Shown here: piece after piece, positions 43,389 through 52,369 of the stretch
Position numbering within the stretch: the first letter of the stretch is position 1
How the letters are laid out: each line of letters begins with the position of its first letter
DNA from: Clostridium estertheticum subsp. estertheticum
GTDB taxonomy: Bacteria > Bacillota > Clostridia > Clostridiales > Clostridiaceae
DNA: 64,000 nucleotides
Direction: 5' to 3'
NCBI RefSeq assembly: GCF_001877035.1
Contig: NZ_CP015756.1
Coordinates: 1,045,001-1,109,000 of the forward strand
Made by a program: the position numbers and the translations under genes
The notes under the pieces: model-generated
The model's database searches: none
What the model was told of the DNA's origin: nothing
What the model saw: the letters and a program-made list of their open reading frames with translations, nothing else

Positions 43389-44315
43389 TTAGTTGCTATT
43401 TCTATTTTGTTTTTTATTAGTATATTTTTGTATGTTAGTATTAATAGGCAAATTAGAATTTTTAATGTTTTTATTTTTAGATGTATGTCCATTGTTTCTG
43501 ATTTTATTTGAATTTTCATGTTTTGTACTAGATGATGAATTACTAGTTGAATTTTTGTTTTCGATTTTCATATCGTTGCTAATTTTATTATATTTTTTTA
43601 TTGTAGGTTTGGTGTTATCTTTCAACGTATCTTTAATTTTAGATGGTTTATTTTCGCTTATATTTATATTTGATTGGTTATTTGTAATTTTTCTTTTATT
43701 TAAAGTTGAAGTATTTATTTTTTTATTATTAATTATTATATCAATGTTCTTAGTGTTGCTCGGAGATAGATTAATTTTAACATTTAAATTATTACTACCT
43801 ATAGTATCTTCAAAGTTAGAAATATCTATAGAGATGGGTTTGGTACTTTTAATGTCAAGATTAACAACTTTTTTATCACTTACATATTTCTCGTTTATAA
43901 AGTTTTCAGTTTTAGCTTCTTTAACTAAAAGGCCGAGACCAACGTCAATAGATTTATTTTTTAACTTAATATTATTAAGTATTTGGGCACCATCAGAATT
44001 CAGTGGCTTAGAACTAATAATTTTATTCCATTTATTAGCGTCTATAGAAATAGAAGGGTTAATTCTAAGAATTATAGTTGAAACAGGGGTATAGTAGGAA
44101 TGCGCATAGGCGCTAGAAACAATCATAAACATCAGTGATGCAACGCTTATAACATATTTATAAATAAATAAATTTTTATTGTATAATTTTCCTGTATAAA
44201 TTTCACCTATATTAGGTAATCCTTTGCTAATTTTTATATATAAAAATTCTCCACTGGAAGTCATAATGCCAGCTTTTTTATTAATGATATTTATCACAAT
44301 ACCTGTTTTATTCAT
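43389..44315 (-). CDS. rsgI: RsgI-like anti-sigma factor, short form
   Basis: 308 aa. The N-terminal 50 residues (TGIVINIINKKAGIMTSSGEFLYIKIS) form the RsgI_N domain that binds SigI; one membrane helix follows (YKYVISVASLMFMIVSSAYA, about residues 52-71), then an outer conserved part with NPSISIDANKWNKII and a long tail rich in Asn, Lys, Ser and Thr (residues 190-308). Many clostridial RsgI proteins carry a carbohydrate-binding or PA14 sensor outside; here only low-complexity sequence is seen. Overlaps sigI by 8 bases. It should hold SigI inactive at the membrane until a wall or polysaccharide signal arrives. Confidence 0.88.
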   Translation of the reverse strand: MNKTGIVINIINKKAGIMTSSGEFLYIKISKGLPNIGEIYTGKLYNKNLFIYKYVISVASLMFMIVSSAYAHSYYTPVSTIILRINPSISIDANKWNKIISSKPLNSDGAQILNNIKLKNKSIDVGLGLLVKEAKTENFINEKYVSDKKVVNLDIKSTKPISIDISNFEDTIGSNNLNVKINLSPSNTKNIDIIINNKKINTSTLNKRKITNNQSNINISENKPSKIKDTLKDNTKPTIKKYNKISNDMKIENKNSTSNSSSSTKHENSNKIRNNGHTSKNKNIKNSNLPINTNIQKYTNKKQNRNSN

Positions 44316-45057
44316 TTATGTCACCCTCTTTTATATCAAGATAGGATTTCAAATACACATATTCCGGGTTAGTAATTATTAGTATTAAAGAAATTATATA
44401 TATACGCCATTTTTCTATTAACTTTCTGTTGGAGGCAGTTAGTATTATTATTTCCTTGGTTGGTAGTCTTTTCTTTGTCCTTAAATGCCTTAATATTGAT
44501 TCTTCCCTAGATGATAAAAATGCAACATTTAATAAATTATTTCTTGTATCTTTGTGAGACGGGGATAAGTTAATTAGTGAATCAAAATTAATTTTATATT
44601 TTAATAATTCCTTAGAAAATAAGTTTATTTCATCAACTCTAAATTCATTCTCTATTTGAATCTCAAAATTAGTAATTGAATTTTTTTCATCTATATAATC
44701 TATATTAAATTCATTATTAGAAAACATTAGACTAGGGCATGTTGCATTTTTTCTAAAAAAATCTATTAAGGAATTTTTAATAATAATTTTACTAAAACCA
44801 TAAAAATTTCCTTTTGTTTTATCATATTTGTCACAAGCTACATTAAAGGAAGTAAGTGCAATACTAAGTTCTTCATCATTTTCCCAGCTTAAATGTCTTT
44901 TGCATATCTTACTTGTAGTCGAATAAATAAAACCTTTGCTTTTTTCAATAAAATTATTACGATTTTCAATAAATAAATCATCTATATTAAAACTTTGTTC
45001 TTCATCTAACCCCGAGACTATTTTTTTGTTTTTATGAAAAAGAAGTTTTAAGTTCAT
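44308..45057 (-). CDS. sigI: RNA polymerase sigma factor SigI
   Basis: 249 aa. Region 2 is recognisable in FNVACDKYDKTKGNFYGFSKIIIKNSLIDFFRK, with the residues typical of SigI-type sigma-70 family factors, and the C-terminal part has a helix-turn-helix-like KRLPTKEIIILTASNRKLIEKWR. The overlapping gene is its RsgI anti-sigma factor, which confirms the call. SigI controls heat, wall-stress or polysaccharide-responsive genes. AGGGGTG precedes the start. An ACCCTC/AGAGGGT inverted repeat upstream (45103-45153) lies where an autoregulated promoter is expected. Confidence 0.9.
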   Translation of the reverse strand: MNLKLLFHKNKKIVSGLDEEQSFNIDDLFIENRNNFIEKSKGFIYSTTSKICKRHLSWENDEELSIALTSFNVACDKYDKTKGNFYGFSKIIIKNSLIDFFRKNATCPSLMFSNNEFNIDYIDEKNSITNFEIQIENEFRVDEINLFSKELLKYKINFDSLINLSPSHKDTRNNLLNVAFLSSREESILRHLRTKKRLPTKEIIILTASNRKLIEKWRIYIISLILIITNPEYVYLKSYLDIKEGDINE

Positions 45058-45347
45058 TTGTGCACCCCTTATACTTTCTATACGTAAATATTATTAATTT
45101 TAAGAGGGTAAAGAAAAATAAACTGCAATTTAAGTAAAATAGAAAAACCCTCTAATAAATCATATCATGTAACGTATATAAAGTGAAATTTAAAATATAG
45201 GATAAAAATTAATGACTATTATTTATATAAGAATAATATGAGGAGGTATAAGCAGTAATAAAATACTTGTACATTTATAGACATATATGAACCAAAAGGT
45301 ATAGTAATTAATACTATTGGGTAAAATAGTATTAGAGGTGAGTAAAT

Positions 45348-46028
45348 ATGCATGAATATGTAAGTATAACAAAAGCTGCTCAAATAATAGGTGTAACACC
45401 TAAAACTATGAGAGTATGGGACAATGAAGGTGTGCTTAAAAGTTATAAAACACCAAAAGGTCATAGAAGGTACTCTTTAGATGAAATTGAGTCATTAGCA
45501 CTGGGAAGAGTATCTAATGTTGTTAATATAGATAATAAGGTTTATATATATTCAAGAGTTTCAACAAGAAAACAATGTGAAAGTGGTAATTTAGATAGAC
45601 AAACACAAAGATTACAAAAATATTGTTTAGATAAAGATTATGAAGTTGTTGAAATCTATAACGAAGTTGCCTCTGGTCTTAATGATAAAAGACCCAAGCT
45701 AAGTAAAATGCTATCTAATTTGGAGGGCGTAAGTAAAATAATAGTTGAATATCCAGATAGATTAGCTAGATTTGGTTTAAATTATCTAATTTTAATGCTA
45801 AAAAACATAGGTATTACCGTGGAGTTTGTCGAAGATGCTGAAAGTAAATCTATAAATGAGGATATGACCAAAGATATTATAAGTATAATAACGTGTTTTT
45901 CTACTAAATTATATGGTGCTACAGGTGGAAGAAAAGTAAAAAAAACCTTAGATGAATTAGCCATGCCTAAATTAATAGAAAAGGCGGTGACTGTAATTGA
46001 AGGCGACTCTAAGATGTCTACTTTATAA
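45348..46028 (+). CDS. tnpA: IS607 serine recombinase TnpA
   Basis: 226 aa. An N-terminal MerR-like helix-turn-helix (SITKAAQIIGVTPKTMRVWDNEG) is joined to a small serine recombinase domain with the catalytic serine in YSRVSTRKQ (about residue 68), then YPDRLARFG and FSTKLYGATGGRKVKKTL, all typical for IS607 transposases. It cuts and rejoins the element through a circular intermediate. RBS AGAGGTGAG precedes the ATG. Its end overlaps tnpB by 32 bases. Confidence 0.96.
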   Translation: MHEYVSITKAAQIIGVTPKTMRVWDNEGVLKSYKTPKGHRRYSLDEIESLALGRVSNVVNIDNKVYIYSRVSTRKQCESGNLDRQTQRLQKYCLDKDYEVVEIYNEVASGLNDKRPKLSKMLSNLEGVSKIIVEYPDRLARFGLNYLILMLKNIGITVEFVEDAESKSINEDMTKDIISIITCFSTKLYGATGGRKVKKTLDELAMPKLIEKAVTVIEGDSKMSTL

Positions 46029-47523
46029 TCCAAGTAACGAAGACTTTGAGTTAATAAGTGACATGATGAATCATTTTTGCAAAGCTAAGCATTTTGCTTA
46101 TAAGCGTCTTGAAGAAAATAGATTTACAGAAGGTTTTAAAATCCATGAATTGAGTAAAAGTGTTTCTGAAAACTACGGTTTAAATTCAAGGCAATCTAAA
46201 GATGCTGTGGAACAAGCTAGACAAACAATGATTTCCCAGGTACAGCTATTAAATTTAAGAATAACAGAATATGAAGGCAAAGTAGAAAAACTTCTTAAGA
46301 AATTTGATAAAGGAGTTAAGTTAGAACAAAGACATGGTCTAATAACTAAATTAAATAAAAGGCTTAGAAAGCTTTGTACTTATTTAACTCACAAAACAAA
46401 TAATACGTTACCTTCAGTTATATTTGGAGGCAAAGAAAATTTCTACAACCGTTGCAAGGGTACAATATCTAAGGAAGACTATCAATTACGTAGAAATAAT
46501 CAATTTGTTTCTCGTGGTGATAAAACTAAGAAAGGTAATCCTAATCTTAGAATTGTTATTAAAGATACAAATATTTATCTTGAAATAACAACACTTGAAT
46601 CAACAAAAATGGATTCTCGGTTAAAATTTGACGGTAGCTTTACAAAATCAAAAATAACTTACAAAAAAATATTAACGCCAATATACATTCCACAAAAATT
46701 ATCTAAAAAAACTGGCAAGATAAATGGATTTAACTATAAAGATAAACTACTTATGCAAGTAGTAAATGAAAATTCATATCAAGTTGAACTACTTCTTAGA
46801 GATGGAAAGATATATGCACATGTTACTTTTGAACTAGAAAAAACTGAAGTTACTAATACTTGCCATAATTTCATTATCGGAATTGATACTAATCCAGATG
46901 GTTTAGCATTAACTATGATAGATAACAAAGGCAATTATAAATGGCATTATTATTTAAAAAATACAGAACTTTTAACCGCAAGTAGTACCCGCAGAGTAAA
47001 TCTATGCGGGGAACTAGCTAAATCAGTAGTTTGGGCATCAAAAACTTACGGATGTGGCATTGCTGTAGAGGATTTAGAGTTTATTAATGATAAGGATGTT
47101 CACTCAAAAATTGCAAGAAAAACATCACAGTTTTGTTATAGATTAATACTAACTATGATTGAATCAGCTTGTTATAAAAATGGTGTTGAATTTATTAAAG
47201 TTAAAGCACAATATACAAGTAAGATTGGTTTATATAAATATTGTCACCAGTATGGAATGGATGTTCATAACGGAGCGGCTATGGTTATAGCAAGGCGAAG
47301 TTATGGATTTAAAGAAAAAGTTCCGAAGCTATATAAGGGTTTCTTTAAGCCAATACCAATTATTAAAGATGGAAAATTAACTTATACTAATACGACTTAT
47401 TCTAACGAATGGAGTAATTGGTCTAATGTTTCTGCGAGATTCAAAATGATACTTCAAAAGGATTGTTACCCAGGATTTGTTATTAAGAATCGTAAAGATA
47501 TAAGAGATATGATACTTGCTTAA
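45997..47523 (+). CDS. tnpB: TnpB RNA-guided nuclease of IS607, without the C-terminal zinc ribbon
   Basis: 508 aa, longer than the common 370-430. RuvC-like parts are intact: IGIDTNPDGLAL (first Asp), GIAVEDLEF (Glu) and YGMDVHNGAAMVIARR (last Asp). Between the last two motifs normal TnpB proteins have two CxxC pairs of a zinc ribbon; here that place reads YTSKIGLYKYCHQYG and the pairs are gone. TnpB uses an omega RNA to cut DNA next to a target motif and helps the element persist. TTG start, with GGCGGTGA upstream. The missing zinc ribbon is seen, its effect unknown. Confidence 0.92.
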   Translation: MKATLRCLLYNPSNEDFELISDMMNHFCKAKHFAYKRLEENRFTEGFKIHELSKSVSENYGLNSRQSKDAVEQARQTMISQVQLLNLRITEYEGKVEKLLKKFDKGVKLEQRHGLITKLNKRLRKLCTYLTHKTNNTLPSVIFGGKENFYNRCKGTISKEDYQLRRNNQFVSRGDKTKKGNPNLRIVIKDTNIYLEITTLESTKMDSRLKFDGSFTKSKITYKKILTPIYIPQKLSKKTGKINGFNYKDKLLMQVVNENSYQVELLLRDGKIYAHVTFELEKTEVTNTCHNFIIGIDTNPDGLALTMIDNKGNYKWHYYLKNTELLTASSTRRVNLCGELAKSVVWASKTYGCGIAVEDLEFINDKDVHSKIARKTSQFCYRLILTMIESACYKNGVEFIKVKAQYTSKIGLYKYCHQYGMDVHNGAAMVIARRSYGFKEKVPKLYKGFFKPIPIIKDGKLTYTNTTYSNEWSNWSNVSARFKMILQKDCYPGFVIKNRKDIRDMILA

Positions 47524-47534
47524 TACAAGTAATA

Positions 47535-47755
47535 ACTTAAAATAGAATATTGCATAAGTACACGTTGAGAAAGGCTTATGCAACCTACTATGCTGGGTTA
47601 ACTGCCCCAATGGTGCTGAACTTTAGCTTTATGAAAACTAAAGGCACGTTGGCATTGCTGATGGTTCTTCGGAATCTAGGAGCTGAGCGAAAAACCTGTG
47701 AAAAGCTCGCATCTATTTTCTTACAACTAAACAAAATTTATTTGAAAGGATAAGG
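47535..47755 (+). ncRNA. Probable omega RNA scaffold of the TnpB system
   Basis: Directly after tnpB the base composition becomes more balanced (GC well above the surroundings) and the sequence folds: AACTTTAG with CTAAAG(G), and GAGCT with AGCTC around AAAAACCTGTG. TnpB guide RNAs come from this place, between the end of tnpB and the right end. Exact borders are estimates; a 67-codon frame within it (47550-47753) looks accidental. Confidence 0.6.
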
Positions 47756-47819
47756 TGCTTAGATTATAAATAATCTGACATGTTCAGATTTGTTTAGATT
47801 TAATTAACCAGGAATTAAC

Positions 47820-48338
47820 ATGAAGAGAGTAAGTAATTTAGTTGCAGCTATAGTATTTACAATAATCATAAATACACAGGTGTTTGCAATAGGTGTTGAA
47901 AATTCTAATAGTACAAGTAATGAAATAAATATAAATGAGGTTGTAAATAAGGAAACAAAAATCATAACAGATAGCATTTTCTATTTTATTAATACGGGAT
48001 TGTATAATCTAAAATTATTTTTAAACTTTGAGGATGTTAAGAAAACAGAAATAATTTTACAAATTGAAAATGAAAGATTAGCACAATGTGATGATATGAC
48101 AGATAAAGAAAAATATAAATTGGCGAAAGATATGATTAAAGAATTAGAAAAGGGAAATAAGTTAGACGCCACAAGACAAGAATATCAATTAGTGAAAGTT
48201 AGTTTAGAGCAAGCGAAGAAATCTGGTGATGTGGTAGCAATAAGGGTGGCTGAAGAATTGTTAAAAGAAAAACAAAGTTTATATAAAGTTGCTATAGAAG
48301 AGAAGAAAAGTGTTAGTGTGCCAAACAAAGTAGAATAA
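47820..48338 (+). CDS. Exported DUF5667-like protein
   Basis: 172 aa with a signal peptide (LVAAIVFTIIINTQVFA, cleavage near residue 24). The mature part, DSIFYFINTGLYNLKLFLNFEDVKKTEIILQIENERLAQ, follows the DUF5667 pattern, and the rest is a charged long helix (KYKLAKDMIKELEKG, VKVSLEQAKKSGD). DUF5667 proteins occur in cell-surface contexts and their role is unknown. AGGA is 5 bases before ATG 47820, which is a weak site. The IS607 element ends just upstream, so the original promoter may have been replaced or separated. Confidence 0.78.
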   Translation: MKRVSNLVAAIVFTIIINTQVFAIGVENSNSTSNEININEVVNKETKIITDSIFYFINTGLYNLKLFLNFEDVKKTEIILQIENERLAQCDDMTDKEKYKLAKDMIKELEKGNKLDATRQEYQLVKVSLEQAKKSGDVVAIRVAEELLKEKQSLYKVAIEEKKSVSVPNKVE

Positions 48339-48355
48339 AAATTATCTTCTAGGTA

Positions 48356-48398
48356 AAAATAAAGTATTGTAATAAAACGTTACAATACTTTATTTTAA
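48356..48398 (+). terminator. Terminator after the DUF5667-like gene
   Basis: AAAATAAAGTATTGTAA pairs with TTACAATACTTTATTTT around TAAAACG. Confidence 0.88.
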
Positions 48399-48418
48399 TT
48401 TTAGAGGAGGAAATGTTT

Positions 48419-48580
48419 ATGAAGAAAACAAAATTACCAAAAGGACAACATGAAGAGCAAGTTGAATTAGTAAAAAATATGCTTGAGAGTGGAAGTGGTA
48501 TTATCGAAGTTATGACATCAACAAGTCTAAATGAAGAGGAAGTTTTAAAAATCAATAATGACTTTAGAGGAGAAAAATAG
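48419..48580 (+). CDS. Unknown 53-aa protein
   Basis: GAGGAGG ends 8 bases before ATG 48419. The product starts MKKTKLPKGQHEEQVEL and continues with a helix VKNMLESGSG and LNEEEVLKINNDF, ending in GEK. The last part resembles short helix-turn-helix or SpoIVA-type fragments, but nothing is recognised with confidence. It is clearly a gene by its ribosome binding site and position after a terminator; function unknown. Confidence 0.7.
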   Translation: MKKTKLPKGQHEEQVELVKNMLESGSGIIEVMTSTSLNEEEVLKINNDFRGEK

Positions 48581-48646
48581 TAAATAAGTTTTTTAAATAA
48601 AATAATATGTAATGAGGATAATAAATAAATTTAAGGAGGAAATATT

Positions 48647-48760
48647 ATGGCTAAAAAGGGAATGAGTAGACCTATGTCACCAGAGGTTCAAAGTAAAGGT
48701 GATAAAAACAAAAAAATGAAGAGGAATGATGCGAAAAATGTTCCAGTAGTAGGTAAATAA
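48647..48760 (+). CDS. Small basic protein (37 aa), CPC_1213-like
   Basis: AAGGAGGAAA stands 8 bases before ATG 48647. The product begins MAKKGMSRPMSPEVQ and ends KNVPVVGK; it is short, basic and low in hydrophobic residues. It recalls the small CPC_1213-type proteins seen across Clostridium, whose function is unknown, but this match is from memory and not firm. It precedes a good terminator and shares the direction of the 53-aa gene. Confidence 0.65.
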   Translation: MAKKGMSRPMSPEVQSKGDKNKKMKRNDAKNVPVVGK

Positions 48761-48778
48761 AAAAAATATGAAATTAAT

Positions 48779-48817
48779 TAAACACCAAACCTAGTATTAC
48801 CAAGGTTTGGTGTTTCA
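48779..48817. terminator. Terminator hairpin
   Basis: AAACACCAAACCT pairs with AGGTTTGGTGTTT around a 9-10-base loop, with convergent genes on both sides. Confidence 0.88.
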
Positions 48818-48825
48818 AATTAAGT

Positions 48826-49239
48826 TTATTCGTATAATCCAAATCCAGTAATAACTAAAAGATCCCAATCAGTTTCTACATTTTTAACCCATTTGTATTC
48901 AATACAAAGTTCTTTTAACCAGGCATTTAGGCCATTACTTTTTTTTGATACATTTGGAGATTGTCTTCCAAAATTTTGTTTTATAACTTCAAGTAATTCT
49001 TGTTGCTCCTCTTGTCCCAGTTCCTTATCAAGTTGTTCTTCTATAAAGTCACAACACAGCTCATAACATTTCTTATCATCAACATACAAATCATCAGCGA
49101 TTAACTGTCTTTTTTTATTCATGGTATTCTGAACAGCGTTAATTTCTTCTGAATTTGTTAAGTATTTCTTAGCTATGTTCATAGCAGAAATTTCATTATC
49201 TATCTTAATTATTGCTCTTTCCAATTTTGCATTTCTCAT
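48826..49239 (-). CDS. Unknown 137-aa protein
   Basis: A soluble, mostly helical protein: NAKLERAIIKIDNEISAMNIAKKYLT, KCYELCCDFIEEQLDKELGQEEQQELLEVIKQNFG and a C-terminal WLKELCIEYKWVKNVETDWDLLVITGFGLYE. No signal peptide or known motif. The good start context and its terminator make it a real gene. Family not recognised. Confidence 0.7.
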   Translation of the reverse strand: MRNAKLERAIIKIDNEISAMNIAKKYLTNSEEINAVQNTMNKKRQLIADDLYVDDKKCYELCCDFIEEQLDKELGQEEQQELLEVIKQNFGRQSPNVSKKSNGLNAWLKELCIEYKWVKNVETDWDLLVITGFGLYE

Positions 49240-49407
49240 TTTAATCTTCTCACTTTACAGTTTTTATTTAGTCATAATTTATATCATCTTAAAATTTTGT
49301 TAATAAAAATTAAATCTATTCCTTAGGATGACTACATCCCCGTTTCTAGGGATGACTACTGACAATAAATTAATTATATCATAAATTGACTATGTTCGGA
49401 AAGAACG

Positions 49408-49962
49408 TTAACCAATTTTAGATTCTAATTCTTTTAATAAGGTAATATAGGTATCCTGAAGATTATTTTTTTTAGCTTCTTTTTCTACCTCAAGGCAGGC
49501 AAGGTCAATTTCGTTTAGTTGCTCTTTGTTTAACTTTCTTTGTGCAAAAGTATAAATGGTGGTATCTTCTTTTTCTATATGCCTATAAAGAAGGTCAGTG
49601 TATCCTATAGCATTTGCGATTATATCTACTCTAGAATCATTATCTCCACCCTTAAATTTAATTAAAGCTGTTTCTAGATTTCCTATAAAAAGTCTGCCTA
49701 AATCATGTTCAACAAGCATACCCATAATTGGACCATTAGCTATTCGCTCTCCTAAAACGTCACCCATTTTTTTAAAGAGAATAACCTCTTCTTTATTATG
49801 ATGATGTTTATCTGCAAAATTACGTACAAAATCAATAACTTTATTAAAATCATTATAATCAACTTCTTCATTGTTAAGCACCTTAATAGAGATTTTCCTT
49901 GTTACAGTGAGCATCCTCTTTATAAGTTTATGTTCTTCAATCATTAAATCTATAGCATTCAT
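49408..49962 (-). CDS. Hemerythrin-like domain protein
   Basis: 184 aa four-helix bundle with the spaced iron ligands of bacterial hemerythrins: MIEEHKLIKRM, FADKHHHNKEEVILF, LVEHDLGRLF and LYRHIEKEDTTIYTFA. These non-heme di-iron proteins bind oxygen or sense and detoxify O2, NO or peroxide; in an anaerobe that fits oxygen defence. GAGGTATAAATATG gives the start. It is transcribed alone, away from proB. Confidence 0.92.
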   Translation of the reverse strand: MNAIDLMIEEHKLIKRMLTVTRKISIKVLNNEEVDYNDFNKVIDFVRNFADKHHHNKEEVILFKKMGDVLGERIANGPIMGMLVEHDLGRLFIGNLETALIKFKGGDNDSRVDIIANAIGYTDLLYRHIEKEDTTIYTFAQRKLNKEQLNEIDLACLEVEKEAKKNNLQDTYITLLKELESKIG

Positions 49963-50223
49963 ATTTATACCTCCTAGAGAATTTATTTTATGGATTATTT
50001 AAGTATTTATACTTTATCTTAAACAAAATGTGTCATTATATACATATTTACAAATTAGCAATTCTTATTAATTAAAATATATCATATGAATATGTCTAGG
50101 TAAACTACAATTGTTACGGAATATATAAATGGAAATTTATCTTTATATGGTGTAAAATTAGATTATTATAGCAAATTTATAGAAAAAAAAGTAAGGTATT
50201 AGTATTAGATGAGGAGTGTCTGT

Positions 50224-51042
50224 ATGAACATTAGAAAAGAATATTTAGAAAGTGTAAAAAGAATTGTGGTTAAGGTAGGAACCTCAACATTGACTCATTC
50301 TACTGGATTATTAAATTACAAACATATTGAAAGTCTTATAAGACAACTCGCGGATGTTCATAATAAAGGAATTGAGGTAGTTCTTGTAACTTCTGGTGCC
50401 ATAGGAGCTGGCATGGGAAAATTAGGTCTTGCAAAAAGACCGGAAACAATACCAGAAAAGCAGGCAGCGGCAGCTGTTGGTCAAGGTATATTAATACACA
50501 TGTATGAAAAGTTTTTTTCAGAGTATGGAAAAACCACGGCACAAATTCTTTTGACAAAAGAGGATTTTGGGGATAAAGCGAGACATTTAAATGCTCATAA
50601 TACATTTTTGATGTTATTATCACAAGGGGTAATTCCCGTAGTAAATGAAAATGATGCTGTAATCGTTGATGAAATAATGGTTGGAGATAATGATACTCTG
50701 TCGGCTATGGTTACAAATCTAATAGGGGCAGAATTACTTATAATACTTTCTGATATTGATGGATTATACGATTCAAACCCTAGGGTAAATCCTGATGCGA
50801 AAATAATATATAATGTACAAAATATTACTGATGAAATTAAGCAGTCAGCACAGGGAGCAGGAACGGAGCTTGGAACTGGTGGTATGGCAACTAAGATTAA
50901 TGCAGCAGAAATTGTAGTAGATGGAAATGCTGCTATGATTATAGCAGAAGGCTCCACACCTAATGTTATTACTGACATCTTAGAAGGAATTGAAATAGGT
51001 ACATTATTTAAAGGAAAGGCTAGGAATAAAAATACAATGTAA
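50224..51042 (+). CDS. proB: Glutamate 5-kinase
   Basis: 272 aa amino-acid kinase: [15 protein letters not shown] (phosphate-binding), [43 protein letters not shown] and [20 protein letters not shown] are the usual blocks. It ends after the kinase domain and has no C-terminal PUA domain, a common short form. It makes glutamyl-5-phosphate, the first step to proline. GAGGAG lies about 7 bases before ATG 50224, and the earlier frame start at 50209 is upstream of that site. Forms an operon with proA (64-base gap). Confidence 0.95.
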   Translation: MNIRKEYLESVKRIVVKVGTSTLTHSTGLLNYKHIESLIRQLADVHNKGIEVVLVTSGAIGAGMGKLGLAKRPETIPEKQAAAAVGQGILIHMYEKFFSEYGKTTAQILLTKEDFGDKARHLNAHNTFLMLLSQGVIPVVNENDAVIVDEIMVGDNDTLSAMVTNLIGAELLIILSDIDGLYDSNPRVNPDAKIIYNVQNITDEIKQSAQGAGTELGTGGMATKINAAEIVVDGNAAMIIAEGSTPNVITDILEGIEIGTLFKGKARNKNTM

Positions 51043-51106
51043 AACGGATTAATAAATTGAAGTTAGTGACTGTTATTAGATACATAAGGACAAAAGGAGG
51101 GTATGA

Positions 51107-52363
51107 ATGGATTTTGATAACTACATTATAAATATAGGTAGAAATGCAAAAGCTGCGTCTAGGATTATGGTTACTGTTAGTACCACTATGAAAAATAATG
51201 CACTTTTGCATATGGCTGAATCTTTAATTGATAACAAAGAAACTATAATAAAAGCTAATAATAAGGATATGGAATCTGGGAAAAAAAATAATTTATCTAC
51301 TGCGATGCTTGATAGATTAATGATTAATCAGGAGAGAATTGAAAAGATGGCTGAAGGACTTAGAAATGTATCAACTTTGCCAGATCCAATAGGTGAGGGA
51401 GTGAAAAGGTGGAAACGACCAAATGATTTAGATATTTCAATGGTGAGAGTTCCACTTGGTGTTATAGGCATGATTTATGAGTCAAGACCAAATGTTACTG
51501 TAGATGCAGCAGCTTTATGTATAAAAGCAGGAAACTCAATAATACTAAGAGGCGGGTCAGAAGCTATAAATACTAATATGGCTTTAGCTAAGGTTATTAT
51601 TAAAGCAACCACGACAGTAGGACTTCCATATGGGTGTATTCAACTTATTGAGATGGTGGATAGGGAATTAGTAAATAAATTAGTAAAACTTAATGATTAT
51701 GTAGATGTAATTATTCCAAGAGGTGGGAAGGGACTTAAAAAGGCTATTATAGCAAATGCAACAGTACCAGTAATTGAAACAGGATCAGGTATATGCCATA
51801 TATATGTAGATTCAGATGCTGATTTAAAAATGGCTGAAGAAATAATAGTTAATGCTAAAACTCAAAGGCCAGGGGTATGTAATGCAGTAGAGACAGTACT
51901 AGTTCATAAAGATATTGCAAGAGAGTTTTTACCAAAACTATCAAAGAGACTTTGTGGATTAGGTGTAGAAATAAGAATATGTGAAAAGGGCCTGGAAATT
52001 ATAGAAGATTCAAAGGTTGCGGTTGAGGAAGATTGGGCTACTGAATATTTAGATTTAATACTTTCAATTAAGGTTGTCTCGACAATAGAAGATGCAATAG
52101 ATCATATTTTTAAATATGGAACAAAACATTCAGAGGCTATAATAACTAATAATTATACGAACTCTCAGAAATTTTTAAGGGAAGTTGATGCTTCTTGTGT
52201 TTATGTGAATGCTTCTACAAGATTTACAGATGGTGCAGAATTTGGATTTGGAGCAGAGATAGGAATTAGCAATCAGAAACTTCATGCTAGAGGGCCAATG
52301 GGACTTGAACAACTTACAACTACAAAGTATCTTATATATGGAGATGGTCAAGTTAGAAAATAA
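51107..52363 (+). CDS. proA: Gamma-glutamyl phosphate reductase
   Basis: 418 aa aldehyde-dehydrogenase-fold enzyme that reduces glutamyl-5-phosphate with NADPH. Catalytic cysteine in RPGVCNAVE (about residue 262), nucleotide part with GVIGMIYESRPNV and ILRGGSEA, and the ending with TRFTDGAEFGFGAEIGIS and HARGPMGLEQLTTTKY are all family hallmarks; length normal. AAGGAGG precedes the ATG. Second gene of proBA; the third proline step (ProC) is not in the window. Confidence 0.96.
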   Translation: MDFDNYIINIGRNAKAASRIMVTVSTTMKNNALLHMAESLIDNKETIIKANNKDMESGKKNNLSTAMLDRLMINQERIEKMAEGLRNVSTLPDPIGEGVKRWKRPNDLDISMVRVPLGVIGMIYESRPNVTVDAAALCIKAGNSIILRGGSEAINTNMALAKVIIKATTTVGLPYGCIQLIEMVDRELVNKLVKLNDYVDVIIPRGGKGLKKAIIANATVPVIETGSGICHIYVDSDADLKMAEEIIVNAKTQRPGVCNAVETVLVHKDIAREFLPKLSKRLCGLGVEIRICEKGLEIIEDSKVAVEEDWATEYLDLILSIKVVSTIEDAIDHIFKYGTKHSEAIITNNYTNSQKFLREVDASCVYVNASTRFTDGAEFGFGAEIGISNQKLHARGPMGLEQLTTTKYLIYGDGQVRK

Positions 52364-52369
52364 TGTTAT

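Larger units (their letters stand above)
45230..47790 (+). mobile_element. IS607-family insertion element (approximate ends)
   Basis: tnpA (serine recombinase) and tnpB overlap and are followed by a structured non-coding region, the layout of IS607 elements, which have no terminal inverted repeats. The ends are estimated: the left one lies between sigI and tnpA, the right one after the probable omega RNA and before the next gene at 47820. Both genes are intact. Confidence 0.8.

Noticed and set aside
43393-44094. 233-codon plus-strand frame opposite rsgI, hydrophobic in translation
   Set aside because: It mirrors the Asn/Lys-rich tail of rsgI; AT-rich low-complexity DNA reads as Leu/Phe/Ile on the other strand. 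No ribosome binding site, and sigI-rsgI overlap supports the minus strand.
45058-45347. Group I intron of an IStron at the left end of the IS607 element
   Set aside because: Only about 290 bp are available and no P3-P7 core was recognised, so a plain IS607 element is preferred.
47550-47753. 67-codon frame after tnpB
   Set aside because: It lies in the probable omega RNA, has no ribosome binding site and no protein-like pattern.
50336-50978. Minus-strand frames within proB
   Set aside because: Shadows of a well-supported amino-acid kinase gene.
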